From assembly GCA_030840185.1 (NCBI GenBank), contig JAUZFY010000288.1:1-6288 (forward strand): 6,288 nucleotides of DNA, read 5' to 3'. The DNA comes from Microbacteriaceae bacterium (GTDB taxonomy: Bacteria > Actinomycetota > Actinomycetes > Actinomycetales > Microbacteriaceae). The first letter of the stretch is position 1. The number at the start of each line of letters is the position of its first letter. The notes under the pieces were generated by a model. The model saw only the letters and a list, made by a program, of their open reading frames with translations. It searched no databases and was not told where the DNA came from. The position numbers and the translations under genes were made by a program. Positions 1 through 5,776 of this stretch are shown piece after piece.

Positions 1-104
1 TGTGCGACAAATAGAACAAGACCCTTGATTTATCAGCAGGTATGCGTGTCGCACGCGTTGTCGCACATGCCGTCGCACTTGAACCGAAGTGCTTGTGTGC
101 GACA
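1..104. repeat. Cluster of five GTGCGAC/GTCGCAC motifs (iteron- or operator-like)
   Basis: The heptamer GTGCGAC occurs at 2-8 and 97-103, each inside an identical 9-mer TGTGCGACA (1-9 and 96-104). Its reverse complement GTCGCAC occurs at 48-54, 60-66 and 72-78, exactly 12 bp apart, so three direct copies are flanked by two inverted ones. Between the first and second copies lies an imperfect palindrome (11-33) with arms ATAGAACAAG and CTTGATTTAT around ACC. Regular spacing and exact repetition suggest a protein-binding array: an operator, a recombination accessory site, a partition site or a replication iteron. The sequence does not decide between these. The array touches the window edge and may continue to the left. 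Confidence 0.55.
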
Positions 105-136
105 GATTTGCAGCAGCTTGGGCACCAGCCTCCAAG

Positions 137-166
137 GGCCCTCATCCACACGGATGGGGCCTTTTT
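137..166 (+). terminator. Rho-independent terminator, rightward
   Basis: A GGCCCTCATCC arm (137-147), an ACAC loop and a GGATGGGGCC arm (152-161) form a GC-rich stem with one bulged base, followed directly by TTTTT (162-166). The T-tract is on the plus strand only, so this terminator serves rightward transcription. No gene ending just before it is recognisable inside the window. It probably closes a plus-strand transcription unit entering from the left, convergent with the leftward helix-turn-helix and integrase genes. Confidence 0.7.
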
Positions 167-305
167 CGCTAACAACCCGCCAGCGACTGGGTGTCTCGGG
201 AGCTCGCCGTGCCGACCCGAATCGAGCCACAGTGTGAGAGCGGGGCATGGCCAGGCCAGAGGGCCACTGGGAGCTGAAACTACCCCGCCGCCCGGCTTTC
301 GCGCG
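167..305. other. Non-coding stretch, nothing recognised
   Basis: This stretch lies between the rightward terminator and the stop codon of the leftward helix-turn-helix gene. Open frames cross it in several phases, as expected at this GC content, but none has a plausible start, ribosome binding site or recognisable protein. A weak bulged hairpin (251-270, CCAGGCC pairing with GGC plus CTGG) lacks a T-tract and was not accepted as a terminator. Confidence 0.5.
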
Positions 306-605
306 TTACCCGTGCTGCCGCGGTACTGGCAATACTCCTCCGTTGGCACGCATGGTGGCTTCGTGAAGCGATTGCCGTGACATGCCTGTGGCTTCTTCGA
401 TGCGAGCCCGCGGGAACCCGTCGGTGCGGGCAGCGATCGCCATCTTGTTTCGTGCAGCTTTGTCGACTGTGAGTTGACCTTCGTCGTCGGCGATCTTTGC
501 CGACAGCAGTTCGAGTTCCTTCAGGTCGTTTATAGCAGGGGACTTTACAGGCTGCGCGAGTGCAGTGCTTGGACGCTGGCCAGTGCATTCCGCTGTGATC
601 GACAC
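306..605 (-). CDS. Small helix-turn-helix protein of the mobile element
   Basis: A predicted protein of 99 aa that I cannot assign to a named family. I chose the GTG at 605 because AAAGGA lies about 4 nt upstream of it. A GTG at 635 in the same frame would add 10 residues but has a weaker upstream region. The N-terminal third is low in recognisable structure. Residues about 25-45 (NDLKELELLSAKIADDEGQL) look helical and charged. Residues about 50-85 read as a helix-turn-helix, with the recognition helix probably in the segment RARIEEATGMSRQSLHEA. The gene follows the integrase on the same strand after a 154-nt gap. A small basic helix-turn-helix protein next to an integrase could be a recombination directionality factor or an element regulator, but this rests on position and fold only. 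It has no signal peptide or membrane segment. Confidence 0.6.
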   Translation of the reverse strand: MSITAECTGQRPSTALAQPVKSPAINDLKELELLSAKIADDEGQLTVDKAARNKMAIAARTDGFPRARIEEATGMSRQSLHEATMRANGGVLPVPRQHG

Positions 606-759
606 GGGTTCCTTTCGTAGAGTGCTGGTCCCCACCTCTTTCGGCCGGCAACGATCGACATGGTTGGAGAGATTCCTCGCGCCGGCATTGCAAACTATTT
701 GCTCAGCGAATCGGTTGCGCTCGACTGAAGCTGGAGCACAGGTCGGAGGAGTCCAAGCC

Positions 760-2292
760 TCACCGCCAGCCGGGCTCGACTCGCTCGTGGTTGATACCCT
801 TCTGGCCCTTCCATCCCTTGCCGATGCGGTTGATTCTCGGTGCCATCACGGCGCGAATCAGCCGGCGCTTCTCGGCGAGCTCCAGATCTTTCCACTCCAA
901 GCGGATGGCCCCGGCGGCCAAGAGCGTCAACACAAACGGATCCATTTCCGAGAGCTTCTCCAGCCTTGCCTGCGCCGTTTTGATCTTCGGCTCAATCCTG
1001 GCTTCTTGGTCGAGCAACAGGGCGAACCGCAGTTTCGCTGCGGCGTCCGCTCGCACCTCGTCGAGATACTCCTGATACCCGGCGATCTCGTCGAGCACAG
1101 CCCGCCTCTCTGCGGCGTTGCCTTCGCCCCGGCTGCCGATCATCGCCAGGAAGTCCGGGCGCTCCAACCGCGCGAACATGAGTTCAGTCACCACCTCGTC
1201 AAGGTGTTCCTCGCGCATGGCGACGTGAAACCCCTTCTTGCCGTCTGGCCCCGGCCGCCCCGGTATGCCTGAGCAGACGTACGTGTTGTACGTCGGCCGC
1301 GGCAGAGGGTTGCCCTCGAGGTCGAACTTCTTGACTCCCGCGTTCTGCTTTCCGACTCGCATTGGGGCCCCGCAAACTCCACAGAGCGCGATCCCGGCGA
1401 GCAGGTGCTTCGCGGGCCAATCGTTCGTCCGCTTGCGCGCTGGCGGCGACATGACGATTTGCAACTTGTGCCAGGTCGCCAAGTCGATCAGCGCTGGCCA
1501 CACGGCGTCGCCCACTATCTCGCCCTGATGCTGCCGCTTCCCGGCGTACGCGGGCATCGTCAACATTTGCTTTACCGCGGAGGGTGTCCAACCGTAGTTC
1601 TCGCGGTGTTCTTTGCGCGTCGGTCGCCGCGACGCGATCCCGCGCTCATTGAAGTCCTTTGCGACGGCATAGAACGTGTCCCCGTCCAAGATCCGCCGAG
1701 CGGCCTCTTTTACGATTGGAGCCTGCTCGGGATGTTCTTCGACACGGAGTAGCTCCCGAGTCTGCTTGTCATAGACGCGCTGGTACCCATAGATGTTTTT
1801 CCCGTGAGGCTTGCCCTTCTCCGCAGCGGCTCGCACGTCGCGACGGATGCGCTCGGAGGTTTTGTCTGACTCGTACTCGGCGTCCACGGCGTCCTCGAGG
1901 AGGCTGCGCCGGTCGCGGGCGTTCGCAGGGTCGTACAGCCTGCCGTGTGTCGTCACCCAGATGCGGACACGGCGCTCCTTGCAGAGGTCGACCAGGTCGA
2001 CCCACTCGCCAACCCGGCGCGACCCTCGGCTCGACTCCCATATCGCGAGCACATCGGCCCCGAAAGCTTCGCGCTCCAGGTCGTCGATCAGCCTCTTGAA
2101 GTCTTCGCGGGCCTTCGTCGCGAAGCGACTAGCGCTGCGGTCCGTGTCGCGGTAGGGCGGATCAGCATGCAGGGACCAGCCCTGGCGTTCGATCGACTTG
2201 ACGTTCTCATCGTGTTGTTGATCGGGGCTTTTCCCGGTCTGCTGTCTGTCCTTCGAGACCCTCAGATACTCGCGAACGCTCAGTTTTGTCAT
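760..2292 (-). CDS. int: Large serine recombinase / phage-type integrase
   Basis: A site-specific integrase of about 510 aa that would catalyse attP x attB integration through a Ser-DNA intermediate. I prefer ATG 2292, which has GGGGG 5 nt upstream; an in-frame GTG at 2298 would add two residues. Domains, numbered from the ATG: the N-terminal resolvase catalytic domain spans about 3-150. It carries the YLRVSKD motif with nucleophile Ser13, the DTDRSASRF segment (about 49-57) and the SSRGSRRVGEW segment (about 87-97) at the place of the family's arginine-bearing active-site motif. A long linker helix follows to about 158. The recombinase domain spans about 163-270 and contains HGKNIYGY and WTPSAVKQML. 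A zinc-ribbon domain has C304, C307 and C340, and H356 probably replaces the usual fourth Cys. An inserted coiled coil spans about 390-450, and the C-terminus is basic. Length and order match large serine integrases of actinophages and integrative elements. The gene starts about 20 bp from the host junction in comEC, the classic placement beside an attachment site. Confidence 0.93.
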   Translation of the reverse strand: MTKLSVREYLRVSKDRQQTGKSPDQQHDENVKSIERQGWSLHADPPYRDTDRSASRFATKAREDFKRLIDDLEREAFGADVLAIWESSRGSRRVGEWVDLVDLCKERRVRIWVTTHGRLYDPANARDRRSLLEDAVDAEYESDKTSERIRRDVRAAAEKGKPHGKNIYGYQRVYDKQTRELLRVEEHPEQAPIVKEAARRILDGDTFYAVAKDFNERGIASRRPTRKEHRENYGWTPSAVKQMLTMPAYAGKRQHQGEIVGDAVWPALIDLATWHKLQIVMSPPARKRTNDWPAKHLLAGIALCGVCGAPMRVGKQNAGVKKFDLEGNPLPRPTYNTYVCSGIPGRPGPDGKKGFHVAMREEHLDEVVTELMFARLERPDFLAMIGSRGEGNAAERRAVLDEIAGYQEYLDEVRADAAAKLRFALLLDQEARIEPKIKTAQARLEKLSEMDPFVLTLLAAGAIRLEWKDLELAEKRRLIRAVMAPRINRIGKGWKGQKGINHERVEPGWR

Positions 2293-3938
2293 ACGCACCC
2301 CCGGATCTAACTATATCTGGAGCCAATTGTGCCGTACTGATCGCAATCGTCATGCTTGCCGGTGCCGCTCTGGGGATTCCTCGCGGCTGCCGGGTGGCGG
2401 CCTCCGTTGTCATCCTTCTTGGCTTCGTCGTGCTCGTCACTCCGGAACCGAGCGTGTTGCGGGCGGCGGCCATGGCGACTCTCGTGCTCGGCGCACTTCT
2501 TGTCGGCAGGCCGCTGCGCGGCGTGCCGACGCTCGCCCTCGCCTGCCTTGTCATTCTGGCGGTGGACCCGTGGCTGTCCCGAAGCTACGGTTTCATTCTC
2601 TCCGTGCTGGCTACCGGCGGTTTGCTTGTGCTCGCCGGTCCGCTCACGAGGGTGCTCCGCCGCTGGCTGCCTCTGTGGCTTGCGGCCGTGATCGCGATCC
2701 CGCTCTCCGCCCAGCTCGCCTGTCAGCCGGTGCTCATTCTGCTGAATCCGAGCATTCCCACCTACGGGGTCCTCGCGAACCTGCTGGCCGAACCGGCCGC
2801 GCCGATCGCGACAGTGCTTGGCCTCCTGGCGTGCGCTCTGCTGCCGTTGCTTCCCGGGCCCGGCCTGGCTGCTGCCCACGTGGCGTGGCTGCCTTCCGCG
2901 TGGATCGCCGCGGTGGCCGAGTTCTTGGCCGGACTTCCCGGGGCCAGCATCCCATGGGCGCACGGAGCGATCGGCGTCGCAGCCGCTGTGCTCGTCGTTG
3001 TCCTGCTGCTCGGGGCGATACCGTTTAGAGCTGGCGGTCGAGAACGCAAATGGCGTCGGGCGTCGAGGATCGGCCTCGGCCTCGTCGTCGCCGGCTACCT
3101 CGGGATCTCCGGCGGGGATGCGGCCCGTCAGCAGCTGTCCCGCCCCAGCGACTGGCAGATTGCGATGTGCGACATTGGGCAGGGGGACGCCGTGCTGGTC
3201 AGAAGCCGGGGGCGGGTGGCCCTGATAGATGCGGGTCCCGATGTGACGCGGTTGGAGCAGTGCCTTGACACGCTCGGCATAGGTCGACTCGACCTGCTTT
3301 TGCTCACTCACTACGACATCGACCACGTTGGCGGCGCTGCTGCCGTGTTTGGCCGGGTCGACTCGGTACTCGTCGGGCCGTCTGATGGCTCGCCCGCCTC
3401 CGAGCTTGCCGCGAGCTTCGCGAAGCAAGGGGCACTCGTGAGTGAGGTGAGCCAGGGGGTAAGCGGGCTGCTCGGCGACCTGAGGTGGGAGGTGCTTTGG
3501 CCGCGCTCCCCGCTGCGCGGCGTGCTTCCCGGTAACGACGCGAGCGTCACGCTGCGCTTCACCGGTGCGGGAGACTGCCACTCCGGTTGCCTGTCCTCGC
3601 TCTTTCTCGGTGACCTTGGCAGGGAGCCGCAAGCCTTGCTTATGGCGGCAAATCGGCTTGGCAGGGCGGACGTGGTGAAAGTCGCTCATCATGGATCGTC
3701 CGACCAGAATCCGCGGCTGTACGCGGTTCTCGCGGCAACGATCGGGCTGATCGGCGTCGGTGCCGATAACGGGTATGGGCATCCGACGGACTCGCTGCTT
3801 CGCGTGCTAGCCGAACAGGGCACACGTGCGGTGCGCACCGACATCCAGGGCATGGCACTGCTGTCGCCCCGGCCCGATGGCACGGTCAGTGTGTGGACGG
3901 AGCAGGCGCTTCCCGTGGCGAACGGGACCGCACGCTGA
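2286..3938 (+). pseudogene. comEC: comEC, 3' fragment split by element integration (DNA-uptake channel protein)
   Basis: ComEC/Rec2 forms the inner-membrane channel for single-stranded DNA during natural transformation. The open frame runs 550 codons from a TTG at 2286. The first eight or so codons are element or junction sequence, and true comEC sequence begins near the SGANC motif (residues 11-15). Residues about 13-275 are a run of roughly nine hydrophobic helices, the second half of the competence domain, including VTPEPSVLRAA (51-61) and DPWLSRSYGFILSVLAT (94-110). Residues about 290-540 are a complete metallo-beta-lactamase-like domain with CDIGQGDAVLV, the metal motif THYDIDHVGG (341-350), LFLGDLG, VVKVAHHGS (463-471) and YGHPTDSLL. 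The N-terminal domain and first half of the channel, several hundred residues in intact homologues, are missing. There is no convincing ribosome binding site at the TTG, so a working channel is unlikely. No internal frameshift or stop is present. Confidence 0.88.
2290..2340. other. Element-chromosome junction (attR-like attachment site) inside comEC
   Basis: To the left lies the integrase start (2292). To the right the frame reads ISGANCAVL, the conserved core of the ComEC membrane domain, so the crossover falls between about 2303 and 2325. An imperfect inverted repeat, CCGGAT (2301-2306) and ATCTGG (2315-2320), is centred at 2310/2311 and is a candidate core. The usual family motif is HLTAxSGANC, but here the frame reads DLTISGANC, one residue short. 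This is consistent with an element-derived left half-site. The exact central dinucleotide cannot be fixed without the left junction or an uninterrupted relative. Confidence 0.7.
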
Positions 3939-4006
3939 TCGCAAGAGGGGTGACAACGGCGAGGGAGTCGACGTTGGCCGTGCCGAGCGGCAGCATGTGC
4001 ACGGTG
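3939..4006. other. Short convergent intergenic gap, no clear terminator
   Basis: These 68 bp separate the stop codons of the comEC fragment (plus strand) and the cation exporter (minus strand). A small TGCC/GGCA stem (3981-3992) has a four-base loop and no T-tract on either strand, so no intrinsic terminator is claimed. Termination here may be factor-dependent, or the two transcripts may overlap. Confidence 0.4.
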
Positions 4007-5077
4007 TTACCCCGTGTGGTGGGCGTGCGACTGCCTCGCGCCGAACGGCACCGGGGAAGTTGTCACCGTTCGGATGGCCATGTCGTCGAGATTGGGGAGC
4101 GCTTGGGCGAGTTCGAGCTCGGCCCGGTGCGCTGTCGTTTCCGCGACGGATAGCGCTGTGTCGGCGACGATGATGGTCGCCGCTCCCTGCAGGCGATGAC
4201 CGATCCAACGCAGCTGCAATCCGGACACGGATAGCACTCCCGGGGTGCGCTCAAGCGCACCGCGGGCGCGATCGAGTAGCTCCGGTTCGATCCCATCCAT
4301 CAGGCGCCGCCCGATACTACGCACGGTTCCCCACAGCAGCACGATGATCGCCGCCGAGATAAGCAGGCCGACGACCGGGTCGGCAAGCGGGAAGCCGAGC
4401 ATGACGCCACCGGCGCCGATGACAACCGCGAGTGACGTGAACCCGTCGATTCGGGCATGAACTCCGTCGGCGACGAGGGCGGCGGAGCCGATCTTGCTTC
4501 CGACTCGGATGCGGTAGATCGCCACGATTTCGTTGCCGGCGAACCCGACGAGGCCGGCGGCGATGACCCACCAGAGGTTGTGGAGCGGTTGTGGATTGAA
4601 GAAGCGTTCGACGGATTGGTAGGCGGCGACGACAGCCGAGATGGCGACGACGGCGATGATGAAAAGGCCGGCAAGATCTTCGGCCCGACCGAACCCGTAG
4701 GTGTAGCGCTTCGTGGCGACGCGGCGACCGAGCGCGAACGCAACCCAGAGGGGGATTGCCGTCAGAGCATCCGAGAAGTTGTGGATTGTGTCGGCGAACA
4801 GGGCGACGGAGCCGCTGATGAGCACGACGACGAATTGCAGCAGCGTCGTTCCGAGCAACACGAACAGACTGATCTTCAGAGCCCGCACACCCTGGGTGCT
4901 TGCCTCCAATGCATCGTCGATCGAGTCGGCGGCATCGTGGCTATGGGGAACGAACAGACCGTAGAAGAAGCCCTTGATCCCCGTCGGGTGCGAATGCCCG
5001 CCGTGCGAGTGGTCGTGATCGTGCGGGTGGTCGTGCTCGAGTTCGTCGTTGTGGTGACCAGCGTCCGGAGCGCTCAC
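4007..5077 (-). CDS. Cation diffusion facilitator (zinc-type metal exporter)
   Basis: A membrane antiporter of 356 aa that would export divalent metal, probably Zn2+ or a similar ion, from the cytoplasm in exchange for protons. The GTG start at 5077 overlaps the stop of the upstream repressor as GTGA, with a GAGG about 8 nt before it. The frame stays open further upstream, but that sequence is repressor coding DNA. Residues 8-30 form a His/Asp-rich metal-binding tail. Next comes an unusual cytoplasmic segment, FVPHSHDAADSIDDALEAS (42-60). Six transmembrane helices lie at roughly 67-90, 92-115, 133-155, 168-190, 203-227 and 231-252. The metal site shows HxxxD in TM2 (H99, D103) and HxxxD in TM5 (H207, D211), the arrangement of Zn-type members of the family. 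A cytoplasmic C-terminal domain spans about 260-340 and is followed by an HAHH tail. It is translationally coupled to the ArsR-type repressor and so probably metal-induced. Substrate is inferred, not shown. Confidence 0.9.
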   Translation of the reverse strand: MSAPDAGHHNDELEHDHPHDHDHSHGGHSHPTGIKGFFYGLFVPHSHDAADSIDDALEASTQGVRALKISLFVLLGTTLLQFVVVLISGSVALFADTIHNFSDALTAIPLWVAFALGRRVATKRYTYGFGRAEDLAGLFIIAVVAISAVVAAYQSVERFFNPQPLHNLWWVIAAGLVGFAGNEIVAIYRIRVGSKIGSAALVADGVHARIDGFTSLAVVIGAGGVMLGFPLADPVVGLLISAAIIVLLWGTVRSIGRRLMDGIEPELLDRARGALERTPGVLSVSGLQLRWIGHRLQGAATIIVADTALSVAETTAHRAELELAQALPNLDDMAIRTVTTSPVPFGARQSHAHHTG

Positions 5078-5439
5078 GCTGTCGCCTCGTTCTGCACGTG
5101 GTGATGCCGTGGGATTCCTCCGAGAGAGTGCTCCGCTTGAAAGATCGCGTCTGCAACTAGCTGGCTGGCGTGTTCGTTCTCGAGCCGGTAGAAGACCCGG
5201 GTGCCCTCCTGCCTGGTGGTGACGAAGTGCGCGAGTCGGAGTTTGGCGAGGTGCTGTGACACCGCGGCCGGCGACTTGTCGACGATGTCGGCCAGGTGAT
5301 TTACGGATAGCTCGCCGTCGCGAAGGGCGAGGACCAGGCGAACCCGAGTGGCGTCGGCAAGCATCGCGAATACCTCGACCGCGAGCTCTACGTACTGACT
5401 GTCGGGCTCCCGACCACAAACCTTCGTATCTGCGCGCAT
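5074..5439 (-). CDS. ArsR/SmtB-family metal-sensing repressor
   Basis: A winged-helix transcriptional repressor of 121 aa that would leave its operator when metal binds, opening transcription of itself and the exporter downstream. I chose ATG 5439; an upstream GTG extension to 5478 would add 13 residues but runs through the likely promoter. Residues 19-36 (LAVEVFAMLADATRVRLV) and 43-69 form the DNA-binding core, with recognition helix SPAAVSQHLAKLR (56-68). The wing is TTRQEGTRVFYRL (74-86). The alpha-5 region reads ENEHASQLVADAIFQAEH (87-104). Compared with CzrA/SmtB, the D-x-H, H-x-x-H/E ligands appear as N88, H90, Q101 and H104. A C-terminal HHH (112-114) could contribute ligands. No Cys occurs in the alpha-3 position (SVNHLA), so an arsenic or cadmium/lead alpha-3 site is unlikely. 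The 4-nt overlap with the exporter gene shows one operon. Confidence 0.9.
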   Translation of the reverse strand: MRADTKVCGREPDSQYVELAVEVFAMLADATRVRLVLALRDGELSVNHLADIVDKSPAAVSQHLAKLRLAHFVTTRQEGTRVFYRLENEHASQLVADAIFQAEHSLGGIPRHHHVQNEATA

Positions 5440-5451
5440 ATGCAGATTATT
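5428..5451 (-). promoter_or_regulatory. Probable ArsR operator and -10 region over the repressor start codon
   Basis: ATCTGC (5428-5433) and GCAGAT (5442-5447) form a perfect 6-bp inverted repeat with an 8-nt spacer. It is centred at 5437/5438, on the ATG start codon (5439-5437). Read leftward, an A/T-rich block GAATAATCT (5452-5444) offers a -10 hexamer such as TAATCT (5449-5444). No clear -35 or Shine-Dalgarno sequence is present. Together these suggest a leaderless or nearly leaderless transcript whose start site is covered by the repressor. The assignment is an inference from symmetry and position. Confidence 0.5.
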
Positions 5452-5468
5452 CCACACCGCAGTGCGCC

Positions 5469-5520
5469 GACGCGCCACCGGACCGGTACCGCCCGCCGCG
5501 GCAACGTCGGGTGGTGCGTC
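5469..5520. repeat. Inverted repeat, 11-bp arms
   Basis: GACGCGCCACC (5469-5479) pairs with GGTGGTGCGTC (5510-5520) at 10 of 11 positions; the odd pair is a G-T wobble in RNA. The loop is 30 nt, GC-rich, and contains ACCGGT. It sits immediately beside a longer palindrome (5525-5603), between the divergently oriented arsR and holA genes. There is no T-tract, so it is not a simple terminator. Confidence 0.5.
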
Positions 5521-5524
5521 TACC

Positions 5525-5603
5525 GAAAACGCAGGAATATCACCACGGCAGCACGGTTTCCCGCTCGAATGTCGACGTTTGGTGGTGAATCTCCTGCGTT
5601 TTC
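5525..5603. repeat. Long imperfect palindrome, 22-bp arms (REP/MITE-like)
   Basis: The left arm 5525-5546 begins GAAAACGCAGGA and ends TCACCAC. The right arm 5582-5603 is its reverse complement at 19 of 22 positions, the three mismatches being adjacent (5537-5539 against 5589-5591). The central 35 nt contain GTCGAC. The arms could fold into a strong stem-loop in DNA or RNA. It lies 86 bp upstream of the arsR start and about 170 bp upstream of holA. Repeats of this size and form are often multi-copy extragenic elements; copy number cannot be judged from one window. No adjoining T-tract supports a terminator on either strand. Confidence 0.65.
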
Positions 5604-5776
5604 AGTTTGGCGGGGGCGCATGTCCACGGAAAGTTTGCGCCGAGAAGGCACGCGTCGGACAGTCACGGGTCGAGTCCGCACCATCACGGACCGAACGCTG
5701 CGGACCATCAGGGGGCAATACCGCAGCGCCGGTGGGTCCGGCTACGCTTGAACCAGTTCACACCGAGGGAGTTTCG
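5604..5776. promoter_or_regulatory. holA upstream region with short inverted repeats
   Basis: No gene is seen here. Two short inverted repeats occur: GGCGCA/TGCGCC (5615-5620 and 5636-5641) and GTCCGCA/TGCGGAC (5674-5680 and 5699-5705). The pentamer CGGAC or its complement recurs at 5656, 5674, 5687, 5701 and 5736. TACGCT (5743-5748) is a possible -10 for holA, about 28 nt before its start, but no convincing -35 accompanies it. The holA promoter is therefore expected here but not pinned down. Confidence 0.35.

Noticed and set aside
42..380. Plus-strand open frame starting in the GTCGCAC array
   Set aside because: It runs through the intrinsic terminator and into the antisense of the helix-turn-helix gene, has no ribosome binding site, and its peptide looks like translated repeat.
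280..693. Minus-strand frame of 137 codons overlapping the helix-turn-helix gene
   Set aside because: It is rich in Arg, His, Ser and Cys without structure. The competing frame has a ribosome binding site and a recognisable helix-turn-helix.
565..1272. Plus-strand open frame of 235 codons opposite the integrase
   Set aside because: It is antisense to a well-supported integrase, with no family resemblance and no plausible ribosome binding site.
2307..3782. Long minus-strand open frame (491 codons) opposite comEC
   Set aside because: Its composition (Arg, Gln, His, Gly, Pro rich) is that of a GC-driven antisense shadow, it has no recognisable domain, and the plus strand is clearly comEC.
3981..3992. 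Small hairpin between comEC and the exporter as a bidirectional terminator
   Set aside because: The stem is only about 4 bp and there is no T-tract on either strand.
5078..5419. Upstream extension of the exporter frame
   Set aside because: The frame stays open only because it overlaps arsR. The extension is Arg/Pro/Ser-rich, and the GTGA overlap with the arsR stop gives the natural start.
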